A stretch of DNA of 64,000 bases from Aeoliella straminimaris (GCF_024054565.1 NZ_JAMXLR010000092.1:744001-808000); one strand, 5' to 3'; counted from the first letter of the stretch, positions 1 to 9,136 are shown. Made by a program: numbers and translations. Notes: a model not told the origin generated them from the sequence alone.

Positions 1-215
1 TAGCGTAGGTGGGTTGGGGGGCAAAGGTCTGGCCCTGCGTGGGCGTCGCGGGAATTTGTACATATTGTCCCAACGAAACTGGAGTTCCCAGTGTCGCCCA
101 ACCGATTCCCAATATAGCTAATGCCTGCAATCGCACGGCCACACTCCTCCCGCGGTTTGTCCAGACTTGGGAATACAAGTCACCGCGAAGAGGGTCAAGA
201 TCGACCTCTGAAGTG

Positions 216-551
216 CTAGCGTGCTCTAAGGCGGACGATCAACCCTTCCGACCAGACGGCTAACTGCTTCGCAACTGGTTGTGGATCGATTGACAGCTCG
301 ACCTCCGTTCCATGGCGTCCGTCGTCTCGCACGGCGCCGTACAGCGTGACTGGCTCGCCATCGCGGTTGGTTTCCACCCGGAACTGCCAGACCTGCACCC
401 AGCCCGGCCGCTCGATAGCTACCATTTGCGCGTCCTCGATGCGCGACGCCTGACGAGGATACCGGTGGCGAACCAACTCGTCTCGAATGGCTTGCTCCAG
501 CTCGTGATCCCCGAGCCAGTTTTTCCAGCGTTCAAGCAGCTCTCGTAGCAT
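216..551 (-). CDS. Hypothetical protein, 111 aa
   Basis: I do not recognise this family. The protein is short, soluble and mixed in charge. It begins with an amphipathic, charged helix (residues 1-30, rich in Arg, Glu and Leu), followed by an alternating beta-like stretch with aromatic pairs (WVQVWQFRVE) and ends with a basic LRAR. There is no signal peptide or membrane segment. The start is an ATG without a good Shine-Dalgarno. It is divergent from the serine hydrolase gene to its right. Composition and the absence of low-complexity sequence favour a real gene over the overlapping plus-strand frame. Function is unknown. Confidence 0.55.
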   Translation of the reverse strand: MLRELLERWKNWLGDHELEQAIRDELVRHRYPRQASRIEDAQMVAIERPGWVQVWQFRVETNRDGEPVTLYGAVRDDGRHGTEVELSIDPQPVAKQLAVWSEGLIVRLRAR

Positions 552-730
552 TATTGTCTGGGGTTGAAGGACTGCTGCGCAAAAACTACTGCCACTTGGC
601 TATTATTCGCACGGTGCTTGAGTTTGACCAATCTAGTGCGCCCGCGAAACAGTTGCGAGCAACTTGCTCGCCAGCTAGGTTGGCATCATACCGCCCCATG
701 TACTTCAGGTGACTGGTACAACTTGCCATG

Positions 731-735
731 AGGAG
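731..735 (+). promoter_or_regulatory. Ribosome binding site deciding the start at 742
   Basis: AGGAG lies six bases before an in-frame GTG at 742. The longer GTG start at 709 has no comparable site. Starting at 742 also puts a classic signal peptide at the very N-terminus, so 742 is preferred. Confidence 0.65.
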
Positions 736-741
736 AATCTC

Positions 742-3126
742 GTGCTTCAGCGACTTGCCAACAGGTATTCCCTTTCTGTCTGCCTCCCCGGTCTATTCGC
801 ATCGGTGATGATGACATTCGCCGCGCAGGCCAAGGAGGTCGATCCCGCTTACGAGGAAGTCTTCGCTCGCATCGACGAGGTGCTGGAGCGAGAGCTGCCG
901 CTCAAGCAGATTCCGTCGATCTCAGTCTGTCTGGTCGATGGCGACAAGATCGTCGGTTCGAAGGCCTACGGCTACTCCGATCTGGACGGTACCCAGCCGG
1001 CCGACGACAAGACGATGTACCGCATTGGGTCGGTTTCGAAGTTGTTTACCGATCTAGCCGTGATGCAATTGGTAGCGGCCGGCAAGATCGACCTCGACGC
1101 GCCAGTGCAGACCTACCTGCCGGATTTCCAGCCTGAAAACCCCTACGATGTGCCCATCACCCTGCGGCAGCTGATGTCGCATCAGTCGGGGTTGGTCCGC
1201 GAACCACCGGTGGGCAACTACTTCGACGGCACCGAGCCAACCTTGGCCGAGACCGTGGCCTCGCTCAATAGGACCAAGCTGGTTTACAAACCCGGCGAAC
1301 GCACGAAGTACTCGAACGCTGCCATCTCGGTTGTAGGGCTGGTGGTCGAGAAGGTAAGCGGCCAGTCGTACAACGACTACATGCGCGAGCACATTCTGGC
1401 GCCAATGCAGATGAACAACAGCTCGATGCTGCACGAGGGGAAAACCCAAGAGCAACTGGCCGAGGCGATGATGTGGACCCACCACGCTCCGTCGTTCCAG
1501 GCCCCCGTTTTCGAACTCGGCACCGCGCCGGCGGGTAATCTGTACGCCACGGTGGACGATTTGGGTAACTTCCTGCTTGCCATCTTCGAAGGTGGCTCCT
1601 ATCAGGGGCAGCAGGTTCTACCCGCCGAGACCCTGGCCACAATGCTCGGCGGTAACAAGGCGGCGGGCGAGGACGACCCGCTGTTTGGCATCGGTTTCAA
1701 GTTGGGCAAGATCGATGGTCATCCCACCTTTGGTCATGGCGGCGCTGTGTACGGCTTCTCGACGCAGTTCAGCGGTCTGCCGGAGGATAAGATCGGCGTA
1801 GCGGTTGCCGCTTCGCGCGACTGCAGCAATGGATTTACCACTCGCCTGGGCGACTACGCCACGCGGTTATTGCTCGCCAAGCATGCGGGCGAAGAGTTCC
1901 CTGAGTGGGAATTCAGCGAAGCAGTCGAAGACCCCAAGCAGTATGTCGGCAGCTATCAGTCGGGAGACGACAAGCTGGAGATCGAGGAGTTCAACGGTCG
2001 TTTGTATGTCCGACAAGGTTTCTCCCGTAACGAACTCCGCCAGGCGGACGATCACCTGGTGGTCGACAACGTCATGTCTTACGGGACCAAGTACGAGATC
2101 GGCCCCGAAGCTGGCACACTCAACGCACTCGGCAAGACCTGGAAGCGGCTATCCGACGAGTGCCCGCCCGGTGCTCCAGAAAAGTGGAAGGGACTGATCG
2201 GCGAGTACGGCTTCGATCACAACACGATGTACATCTACGAGCAGGATGGTCAGCTCTGGTCGCAGATCGAGTGGTTGTTCCTGTATCCGCTGACCGAAGT
2301 GGACGAGAACACCTTCGCGTTTCCCAAGAAGGGAGGGATGTACGAAAGCGAGTACATCGTCTTCCAACGGGACGAGAACGGCCGGGCCACCGAGGCAAAC
2401 GCGGCCAACATTGTGCTGAAGCGGCGACCGGTAGGCGACGTTGGCGATGTATTTACCGTCGAGCCTACGCGGCCGGTGGATGAACTTCGCCAGCTGGCGC
2501 TGGCGGCCCAGCCTCCGAAGGAGACCCGCCCCACTCGTACCGCGAACCTGGTACCGCTCACCAAATACGACGACGGCATCAAGCTCGATATCCGCTATGC
2601 GACCAAACGCAACTTCATGCTCACACCGTTCTACACTTCGGCCCATGCCTTTATGCAGCGTCCTGCTGCGGAGGCGGTCGCGCGGGTGCAGAAGAAGCTC
2701 GCCGACCAGGGCTACGGTCTATTGATCCATGACGGATACCGCCCGTGGTACGTCACCAAGATGTTCTGGGACGGCACTCCCGTTCAGTATCACGATTTTG
2801 TGGCCGATCCTGAGAAGGGCTCCCGGCACAACCGCGGTTGCGCTGTCGACCTGACGCTTTACGACAAGGCCACCGGCGAGCCGATCGAGATGGTGGCCTC
2901 GTACGACGAGTTCTCACCACGTTCATTCCCGCTTTATCCGGGAGGAGACAGTCGTCAGCGTTGGCACCGACAGCTCTTGCGAGAGAGCATGGAAGCCGAA
3001 GGCTTTACGATCTACGAATTCGAGTGGTGGCACTTCGACTACAAGGACTGGCAGGAGTACCCGATCGGCAATCAGACGTTCGAGCAACTTCTCGAGAAGC
3101 CCAAAGCGGCTGCCGTTGGGCGGTAG
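742..3126 (+). CDS. Secreted class C beta-lactamase-fold serine hydrolase fused to a VanX/M15D D-Ala-D-Ala dipeptidase
   Basis: Two enzymes are joined in one secreted polypeptide (residue numbers count from the longer 709 start; subtract 11). After an Arg-containing n-region and a hydrophobic core ending AAQA, residues about 45-400 form a penicillin-binding/class C beta-lactamase domain with the nucleophile motif S108-V-S-K111, the tyrosine motif Y201-S-N203 and H343-G-G in place of KTG. A middle region (about 400-610) matches the C-terminal lipocalin-like region common in such hydrolases. Residues about 625-795 are a VanX-like zinc dipeptidase: the SRHNRGCAVD motif gives H707 and D714, and EWWH gives E772 and H775; a GYRP motif matches the conserved Arg of the family. 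The pairing suggests periplasmic turnover of peptidoglycan stem peptides or released D-Ala-D-Ala. Substrates are inferred. Convergent with sucD, 26 bases away. Confidence 0.88.
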   Translation: MLQRLANRYSLSVCLPGLFASVMMTFAAQAKEVDPAYEEVFARIDEVLERELPLKQIPSISVCLVDGDKIVGSKAYGYSDLDGTQPADDKTMYRIGSVSKLFTDLAVMQLVAAGKIDLDAPVQTYLPDFQPENPYDVPITLRQLMSHQSGLVREPPVGNYFDGTEPTLAETVASLNRTKLVYKPGERTKYSNAAISVVGLVVEKVSGQSYNDYMREHILAPMQMNNSSMLHEGKTQEQLAEAMMWTHHAPSFQAPVFELGTAPAGNLYATVDDLGNFLLAIFEGGSYQGQQVLPAETLATMLGGNKAAGEDDPLFGIGFKLGKIDGHPTFGHGGAVYGFSTQFSGLPEDKIGVAVAASRDCSNGFTTRLGDYATRLLLAKHAGEEFPEWEFSEAVEDPKQYVGSYQSGDDKLEIEEFNGRLYVRQGFSRNELRQADDHLVVDNVMSYGTKYEIGPEAGTLNALGKTWKRLSDECPPGAPEKWKGLIGEYGFDHNTMYIYEQDGQLWSQIEWLFLYPLTEVDENTFAFPKKGGMYESEYIVFQRDENGRATEANAANIVLKRRPVGDVGDVFTVEPTRPVDELRQLALAAQPPKETRPTRTANLVPLTKYDDGIKLDIRYATKRNFMLTPFYTSAHAFMQRPAAEAVARVQKKLADQGYGLLIHDGYRPWYVTKMFWDGTPVQYHDFVADPEKGSRHNRGCAVDLTLYDKATGEPIEMVASYDEFSPRSFPLYPGGDSRQRWHRQLLRESMEAEGFTIYEFEWWHFDYKDWQEYPIGNQTFEQLLEKPKAAAVGR

Positions 3127-3152
3127 CCGCTGTAGGCATCCAGCAGGGCGAA

Positions 3153-4034
3153 CTACTTTCGCTCCATTGCCCGCTTGAGTGCGGTGCCCATGTCGGCGGG
3201 GCTCTCAGCTACTTCGATGCCAGCATCGGTAAGCGCAGCGATTTTGTCTTCGGCAGTTCCCTTGCCGCCGGAGATGATCGCTCCGGCGTGGCCCATCCGC
3301 TTGCCGGGAGGGGCTGTGCGGCCAGCGATGAAGGCGGCCACCGGCTTGGTGACGTGCTCCTTCACGTACGCGGCAGCTTCCTCTTCGGCGGTGCCGCCGA
3401 TTTCGCCCATCATCATAATGGCCTCGGTCTTGCCGTCGGCCTCGTACATCTTCAACAGATCGATGAAGCTGGTGCCGACAATCGGGTCGCCTCCCAGGCC
3501 GACGCAAGTGCTTTGGCCCAGCTTCAGGTTGGTGAGTTGCCACACGGCCTCGTAGGTTAATGTGCCGCTGCGGCTCATCACGCCCACTGGACCGGGCGTG
3601 TGAATGTAGCCCGGCATGATGCCCATCTTGCACTCGCCGGGAGTGATTACGCCCGGACAGTTGGGGCCGACCAGCACCGCGTCGGGATACTCGTTCTCCA
3701 GCACCTTGTAGACGCGGGCCATATCCAGCACGGGCACGCCTTCGGTGATGGCGATGATGACCTTGATGCCGGCATCAGCAGCTTCGAGGATGGCGTCGGC
3801 CGTAAATGGTGGCGGCACGAAGATCATCGTGGCGTCGGCACCTTCCTTCTCAACCGATTCGGCCACGGTATCGTACACCGGTCGGTCGAGCACGGTTTGT
3901 CCGCCCTTGCCCGGCGTGACGCCCGCGACCAACTGTGTGCCGTACTCGATGCAGTTCTTGGAATGAAATTCCCCCGCCTTGCCGGTGATACCCTGGCAGA
4001 TGACGCGAGTGCCTTTGTTGATCAGAATGCTCAT
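3153..4034 (-). CDS. sucD: Succinate--CoA ligase [ADP/GDP-forming] subunit alpha
   Basis: Alpha subunit of succinyl-CoA synthetase, the TCA-cycle enzyme that converts succinyl-CoA, phosphate and NDP to succinate, CoA and NTP. Its 293 aa are typical of the family. The N-terminal CoA-binding Rossmann domain carries ITGKAG near residue 16. The catalytic phosphohistidine lies in GHAGAIISGGKGTA (H249). VGPNCPGVITP and the PGPVGVMSRSGT motif are also diagnostic. An AGGA six bases before the ATG supports the start. It follows sucC on the same strand after a 145-base spacer, which is long for a coupled pair and holds periodic repeats. Confidence 0.97.
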   Translation of the reverse strand: MSILINKGTRVICQGITGKAGEFHSKNCIEYGTQLVAGVTPGKGGQTVLDRPVYDTVAESVEKEGADATMIFVPPPFTADAILEAADAGIKVIIAITEGVPVLDMARVYKVLENEYPDAVLVGPNCPGVITPGECKMGIMPGYIHTPGPVGVMSRSGTLTYEAVWQLTNLKLGQSTCVGLGGDPIVGTSFIDLLKMYEADGKTEAIMMMGEIGGTAEEEAAAYVKEHVTKPVAAFIAGRTAPPGKRMGHAGAIISGGKGTAEDKIAALTDAGIEVAESPADMGTALKRAMERK

Positions 4035-4055
4035 CGTGATTCCTGAATTGAGTTA

Positions 4056-4174
4056 ACCGCGGAGGCACGGAGGACACGGGGAAGGATGTTTCGACAATTG
4101 GCGGCGATGCCAATTCATCCTGCGGGTCACAAGCTCAGTGTCGTCTCCGTGATCTCGGTGATCTCTGTGATTTG
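4056..4174. repeat. Facing clusters of a 9-base periodic repeat between sucC and sucD
   Basis: On the plus strand 4056-4084 reads as units of the type GGAGGCACGGAGGACACGG. At 4145-4174 the units CTCCGTGAT, CTCGGTGAT and CTCTGTGAT follow. The second cluster read on the other strand (CACAGAGAT, CACCGAGAT, CACGGAG) resembles the first, so the two face each other across about 60 bases and could pair in the transcript. Repeats of the CACGGAG/CACAGAG type are widespread in planctomycete intergenic DNA (general knowledge, not checked here). Confidence 0.5.
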
Positions 4175-4179
4175 GTTTC

Positions 4180-5370
4180 TCAAGCGGCACCGGCGGCAGC
4201 CACGACCTTCTTGGCCGCATCCGTCAGGCCTTCGGCAGTGATGATGTCGACGTCGCTTTCAGCCAGCATCTTACGGCCCTCTTCCACTTCGGTTCCTTCA
4301 AGGCGAACCACCAGCGGGACGTTGAAGCCCACCGTCTTGTACGCTTCAAGCACTGCGCTGGCGATCGTGGTGCACTGCATGATGCCGCCGAAAATGTTTA
4401 CCAGCACGGCTTTCACGTTCGGGTCACCCAACAGGATGCGGAACGCCTCGGTGACTTGCTCGGTCTTGGCACCACCGCCGACGTCCAGGAAGTTGGACGG
4501 CTGGCCGCCGTGCAGTTTGATCAGGTCCATAGTGCTCATCGCCAGTCCGGCGCCGTTCACCAGACAGCCGATGTTGCCTTCCAGTTGCACGTAGCTCAGG
4601 CCAGCCTTGCCCGCTCGCAACTCGTTGGGGTTCTCTTCGCTCGTGTCGCGCAGCTCTGCGATGTCGGGGTGACGGAAGATGGCGTTGTCGTCGAAGTTGA
4701 TTTTGCCATCCAGCGCCATCAGGTCGCCACTGCCGGTGACGACCAGCGGATTGACCTCGGCCAGGCTGCAGTCCAGTTTCACGAACAGCTTGCAGATCGC
4801 CCGGAACATCTTGTCAGCACTGCGGACACTTGCACCCGTGAGGCCCAGCTTTTGGGCCAGCACCCGCGACTGGTAAGGCATCAAGCCCCGATCGGCGTCG
4901 AATGGTGCCTTGAAGATCAACTCGGGGGTCTTCTCGGCCACTTCCTCGATGTCCATGCCCCCCTCGGTGCTGACCATCAGCACGGGCGACGCGCTTGCGC
5001 GGTCGACTACAATGCCGAGGTACAGTTCGCGGGCGATGTCGCAGCCTTCTTCCACGTATACTCGACGCACCGTCTGGCCTTCGGGACCGGTCTGAATGGT
5101 CACCAGTGGCTCGCCCAGCATGGCGGCGGCAGCCTTTTCGGCGGCCTCAGCGCTTTTGACCAACTCCACGCCATGCTGCGAAGGGTTGCTCTTGATGGTT
5201 CCCTTGCCCCGGCCGCCAGCGTGAATTTGGGCCTTCACCACTGCCAGCGGACCGCCCAATTCTTTGAATGCCGAGGCGGCCTCTTCGGGCGTTTCGACGA
5301 CGATCCCCCGCGGTACGGCAATGCCGGCGTCGCGGAACAATTTTTTAGCTTGAAATTCGTGAATATTCAT
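4180..5370 (-). CDS. sucC: Succinate--CoA ligase [ADP-forming] subunit beta
   Basis: Beta subunit of succinyl-CoA synthetase, 396 aa, close to the usual 385-400. The N-terminus MNIHEFQAKKLF is the family signature. The ATP-grasp domain follows (AQIHAGGRGKG near residue 47). The C-terminal CoA-ligase domain contains LVNGAGLAMSTMDLIKLHGG and VNIFGGIMQCTTIA, the region that contacts the alpha-subunit phosphohistidine loop. It is the first gene of the pair with sucD. The start codon follows 600 bases without a gene, so the sucCD promoter should lie there, but I could not assign it with confidence. Confidence 0.97.
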   Translation of the reverse strand: MNIHEFQAKKLFRDAGIAVPRGIVVETPEEAASAFKELGGPLAVVKAQIHAGGRGKGTIKSNPSQHGVELVKSAEAAEKAAAAMLGEPLVTIQTGPEGQTVRRVYVEEGCDIARELYLGIVVDRASASPVLMVSTEGGMDIEEVAEKTPELIFKAPFDADRGLMPYQSRVLAQKLGLTGASVRSADKMFRAICKLFVKLDCSLAEVNPLVVTGSGDLMALDGKINFDDNAIFRHPDIAELRDTSEENPNELRAGKAGLSYVQLEGNIGCLVNGAGLAMSTMDLIKLHGGQPSNFLDVGGGAKTEQVTEAFRILLGDPNVKAVLVNIFGGIMQCTTIASAVLEAYKTVGFNVPLVVRLEGTEVEEGRKMLAESDVDIITAEGLTDAAKKVVAAAGAA

Positions 5371-6002
5371 CGGTCGCCCGTCCTAACATCGCGGGAACAT
5401 AAACTGGCCAATGGTGGAGTATAGGCCTCGCATCGCTCACCCTCAATGGGCGGCTACGCACACGACAGGCCTCACTATCAGGTCCTCGAAGGTCCTCCAT
5501 CGATCGCGCTACTAGGAGTGCACATTCATTGCCGAGTTGAAGCGCAACTTGACTCTCATACGGCGTCGTGCAGACCCTCTGTCCATCTGCTAAAGCACAC
5601 CGTTTTTCCGTTTCCCCCCAAATTCGGCCAAAACGATTGATGGGCCCAAAACCCCCAGCGTTTTGGTCCCCCCTACCGCAAAAAGTGCCTTGTTTTTTCA
5701 ATCAGTTTTGCGGGCATGGGTCCAAAACCCGCCGCGTTGTTCCCCGCATGTTCGCTACCTGTCCCGAAAGTCGGCAGGTTGGGGGAAACAGGCGTCAGGA
5801 GTTAGGAAAGATAGAGAGTTCCGGAGGTGGAATTCCCCGTCGTTCGCTTTCCCTGTGATCCACGTGATCGGAGTAGCATGCCTGCATTAGACCACACCGG
5901 CAGGCGAGTTCAACAACGACTCTTTTACACAGGATGCCTGCGCGAATGGACAAATTGGGCGAGGCGAAATCGTCGCCCAAATCGATTTGCCGGTTGGTGC
6001 TA
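5371..6002. other. Intergenic region without a supported gene
   Basis: No frame here has a convincing start, composition or recognisable family. Three C/A-rich CCAAAAC-type motifs occur: 5628-5635 (CCAAAACG), 5646-5651 and the reverse-oriented CGTTTTGG at 5659-5666. The first and third form an 8-base inverted repeat. The region should hold the sucC promoter, on the minus strand, and the end of the sulfatase transcript. Confidence 0.5.
5955..5980 (-). terminator. Possible terminator of the sulfatase gene
   Basis: TTGGGCGA at 5955-5962 and TCGCCCAA at 5973-5980 form a perfect 8-base stem with a 10-base loop, 22 bases past the sulfatase stop. On the minus strand only three T residues follow directly, so it is a weak intrinsic terminator. 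Confidence 0.4.
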
Positions 6003-7817
6003 CTACTCCAGACGCTCCACCGTCGCGTAAAAGGCCCCAGCGATGGAGTTGCCCTCGGGATCTAAGAGCCACGTCTGCAGCGATGTAGGTCCTGCCGGCA
6101 AGGTGACCTGGAACTCGATGGCTGGACTGCTGGGGTCGGCCGTTTGTTCGAGTTCGGTTTCACCGATGTGAATTCGGCCGTGGGCGATGTTCCACGCTGG
6201 CCCTGCCCCCATCGCGCCATCGACCAATTTGGTCCGCTCGACGGCATCGCCCAGGGCGAGTCCCGATTCGCTGGGAAAGCGACTGATGGCGATGCGATAG
6301 GACCCCGGCTCGGCAACATCGAGATGCCACACCCCGTTTTTGCGCACTCCGTGGCGGATTTGGCCCTGCTGGTCGACGAACACGTCGAACCACTCGGCGG
6401 CAGCCAGTCGTGTGGGATTCTCTGCATCGCTGCCGATGGTGACGCGCTGCGGCTCGGCAACAATGTCCTTCACGCCGGCCCACCATTCGTCGAGCTTAGT
6501 ACGCAGCTTCTCAACGATTTCGGGGTGTTCGGCAGCAACGTCGTGCTCCTGGAGCGGGTCGGTCGACAGGTCGTACAGCCAGCGGTCTTCGACCAGCCGC
6601 CAACTTTGCCACATCACCACCGCGCCTTCACGCTGCGGAATAGCCGGATTGCCGTCGGTGTAGGTGACGTTGAACTGCGGCATGCGACTGTAGTTGATTA
6701 CCAGCACCCGATCGTCGACTTTGGGTTTGTCGCCCCGCAGCACGGGGGCGAGGCTCGTGCCGTCCATCGGTTGCTGGGGACCCTCCACCCCCGTGAGTTC
6801 GATCAAGGTCGGCAGTAAATCCTGCACCTGAGTGAGCCCAGCGACTTCGCGCGGTTCGCCCAGGTTGCCTTGCGGCCAACGAATGAAGCAAGGTACGCGA
6901 TGACCACCTTCCCACAGGGTGGTTTTGCCACCACGCATGCCGGCGTTGTAGTACATTGGGCCAAAAGTGCTACCGTTATCGGTGAGGAACACGACAATCG
7001 TGTTGTCGGCCAGCCCGCTTTCGGTGAGAAACTGCTCGAGCTTACCCATGTTCTCATCGATGTTGGCGCCCATCGCCAGATAAGAGACGAGCCGCCCCCG
7101 CTGCTGAGGTGTGAGCTTGTCGTACAGTTCCTTGTTCTGCTTCAGCGCCTTGCGAATTGGGGCGCGGTACTTTTCGGGCACGAAAAACGGAGCGTGGGCC
7201 GAGTTGAGAGGCAAATAAGTAAAGAACGGCGCATCGCCCTGCTGTTTCATCCAGGCAATGGCTTCGTCGAAGAAGATATCGGTGCAGTAGCCGTCGTGCC
7301 GCTGTTGGTCGCCATTGCGGAAGTACATGTCGGCGAAATAGTCGTTTTCCCAGTAGTCGGACATGCTGCCGATGTACGAAGAGCGAAACCACAGCGTCTC
7401 GTCGAAGCCCCGGTCCTGCGGACGATAAGGATAGTTGTCGCCCAGGTGCCACTTGCCGAACATGCCGGTGTGATAGCCGGCCGACTTGAACACGTCGGCC
7501 ATCGTGTCGAGATCAGCCCGCAGTAGCGCGCGACCGCTGCTAACATTGCAGGCGGCGTTACGGAGTGCGTCGACTCCCGTCAGCAGTTGCCCACGAGTGG
7601 GGGTGCACATGGGCGCGACGTGGAAGTCGGTGAAGCTCACACTCTGGCTGGCGAGCTTGTCGATGTTCGGCGTCTGGGCCACCGGATTGCCATGACAACC
7701 AAACTCGCCATATCCCTGGTCGTCGGTCATGACGAGGATGACATTGGGACGTTCGTTCGCTGCCAGGAGGTTTGCGGTTGGCAGAAGCAGCAAGAACAAT
7801 GCAGCACACAGACGCAT
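6003..7817 (-). CDS. Secreted sulfatase (arylsulfatase A-like)
   Basis: Hydrolyses a sulfate ester, most likely on an extracellular polysaccharide or glycan; the substrate cannot be told. The start chosen is the ATG at 7817, with GGAGAG six bases upstream and the signal peptide MRLCAALFLLLLPTANLLAA at the N-terminus; a TTG at 7859 would add 14 residues. From 7817 the protein has 604 aa. It has the metal-binding D-D-Q-G-Y-G motif (D31, D32), the formylglycine signature CTPTR (Cys71) and HWH-like GKWHLGD. The sulfatase domain ends near residue 455. About 150 residues then follow as a separate beta-rich C-terminal domain (SYRIAISRFPSE). No dedicated sulfatase-maturating enzyme is in the window. 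Confidence 0.93.
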   Translation of the reverse strand: MRLCAALFLLLLPTANLLAANERPNVILVMTDDQGYGEFGCHGNPVAQTPNIDKLASQSVSFTDFHVAPMCTPTRGQLLTGVDALRNAACNVSSGRALLRADLDTMADVFKSAGYHTGMFGKWHLGDNYPYRPQDRGFDETLWFRSSYIGSMSDYWENDYFADMYFRNGDQQRHDGYCTDIFFDEAIAWMKQQGDAPFFTYLPLNSAHAPFFVPEKYRAPIRKALKQNKELYDKLTPQQRGRLVSYLAMGANIDENMGKLEQFLTESGLADNTIVVFLTDNGSTFGPMYYNAGMRGGKTTLWEGGHRVPCFIRWPQGNLGEPREVAGLTQVQDLLPTLIELTGVEGPQQPMDGTSLAPVLRGDKPKVDDRVLVINYSRMPQFNVTYTDGNPAIPQREGAVVMWQSWRLVEDRWLYDLSTDPLQEHDVAAEHPEIVEKLRTKLDEWWAGVKDIVAEPQRVTIGSDAENPTRLAAAEWFDVFVDQQGQIRHGVRKNGVWHLDVAEPGSYRIAISRFPSESGLALGDAVERTKLVDGAMGAGPAWNIAHGRIHIGETELEQTADPSSPAIEFQVTLPAGPTSLQTWLLDPEGNSIAGAFYATVERLE

Positions 7818-7984
7818 GATGAACTCTCCAGTCGATCGCAAGGCAGTTGAAGCCGCCAATTATAAACGACGGGCCACCAACTGTGATCGACGATCGCCAA
7901 CATAGTCGGACGATCGAACTGCCAACCGCGTACGATAGAGCGCAGCACGGTGTAAATCAGTGGCATTGAGGCGCCCGGCGACGA

Positions 7985-9115
7985 TTACTCCTCGGAATCG
8001 CCAGCGTTAGACTCCTCTTCACCATCGGCGTCGCCTTCTTTGGCCTCGGCCTTTTCGTCCGCAGCTTCCTCTTTCGCCTTTGCTGCCTCGGCTGCTTCCT
8101 GCAGTTGGGCGATAGTGGTCAGAGTGAGTGTGGTAGTCGAGGTTTCATCGCCACGCTGATAGGTGACCTCGAGGGTATCGCCGGCATAATGAGGTTTGGC
8201 GGCCGCCTGCATTTCCACCTGGGTTGTGGCAGGCACGCCATTGATGGCTGTGACGGTGTCGCCCTTCTCGAGCCCAGCTTTCGCGGCAGGTCCATCGGGC
8301 GCAATGGTGGCAATTTTGGCAGGCGTTTCGCGGGCAACGCCTTCGACCAATCCGATGCCAATGTAGCCGAGTTGCAGGTCCTCGCCCTGCTTCAATCGTT
8401 CGAAAGCCGGCATCCACTCCGCCAGCGGCGCGGCGAACCCAATGCCCGAGTCGTACCATTCGACTCCAGCGATGGAACTCTCGGCCGACGGCGACATCGG
8501 AGCGATGATCCCCAGCACCCGGCCCTCGATGTCGACCAGAGGACCGCCATAATTGGCGGCTGAGACCGCGGCGTCCGTCTGCATCGCGCGGCCCTGAATA
8601 CGACGCAGCGCGCTAACAATGCCTACCGACACATTCGGACGCTCCACTCGGTAAGTGCGGCCCACGGCGATGGCCCACTGCCCCACGCGGTAGCTGTCGG
8701 CGGGGGCGATTTCCGCTGCCGGCAGGTCTTCGGCGCCTGAGAGTTTCAGCAGCACGAGTTTACGGCTGTAGTCGTGAGCCACGACCTCGGTGGCGAATTG
8801 CCGACCGTCGGCCAACAACGCCACCACGGTGGCCGGTGCAGGCTCGAATCGATAGCGGCTCGTCACCACGTAACCATCGGGCGTTAAAATCACGCCGGTC
8901 GATGGGCCACTCGCCAGGCTCACGTCGTTTAGACGATCGGCGCCGCCGATGATCTGCAGTTGCACTACCGTAGGGCTAACATGTTCGATCGCGTCGCGAA
9001 TCGCCTGTTGCTCGAGCTGGGCCACCGACTGTGCGAACGCAGACGAGGTGATCAGCGCGGCAGCAAAGCAGGCCACGAGGCGAAGGCAGCGAGTTGAGGC
9101 GGGATGGAACCGCAT
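7985..9115 (-). CDS. Secreted HtrA/DegP-like protein with inactivated protease triad, PDZ domain and acidic tail
   Basis: After a signal peptide (to about residue 29, SAFAQ) there is a trypsin-like DegP fold (40-240), one PDZ domain (about 248-335) and a charged Ala/Glu-rich tail (336-376). The fold is plain (GVILTPDGYVVT; QTDAA; GGPLVD), yet aligned to DegP the catalytic His is Y88 (VTSRYRF for VTNNHVV), the Asp is K119 (SRKLVLLKL), and the Ser is Y189 (ANYGGPL for GNSGGPL). All three are gone, so it should not be a serine protease. A role as periplasmic chaperone, regulator or adaptor is inference. It is the last of three tandem paralogues, 21 bases behind the previous one. Confidence 0.85.
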   Translation of the reverse strand: MRFHPASTRCLRLVACFAAALITSSAFAQSVAQLEQQAIRDAIEHVSPTVVQLQIIGGADRLNDVSLASGPSTGVILTPDGYVVTSRYRFEPAPATVVALLADGRQFATEVVAHDYSRKLVLLKLSGAEDLPAAEIAPADSYRVGQWAIAVGRTYRVERPNVSVGIVSALRRIQGRAMQTDAAVSAANYGGPLVDIEGRVLGIIAPMSPSAESSIAGVEWYDSGIGFAAPLAEWMPAFERLKQGEDLQLGYIGIGLVEGVARETPAKIATIAPDGPAAKAGLEKGDTVTAINGVPATTQVEMQAAAKPHYAGDTLEVTYQRGDETSTTTLTLTTIAQLQEAAEAAKAKEEAADEKAEAKEGDADGEEESNAGDSEE

Positions 9116-9136
9116 GGGGAAGCTATCCAGTTCGAG

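Noticed and set aside
9..263. Open frame of 84 codons at the left edge
   Set aside because: Composition is not protein-like, no ribosome binding site, and it overlaps the better minus-strand gene.
4035..4179. CRISPR-like array between sucC and sucD because of the short repeats
   Set aside because: Unit length is nine bases without spacers of constant size, and there are no cas genes.
5345..5890. Several open frames between sucC and the sulfatase
   Set aside because: All mutually overlapping, Pro/Arg/Ser-rich and with no family resemblance; treated as non-coding.
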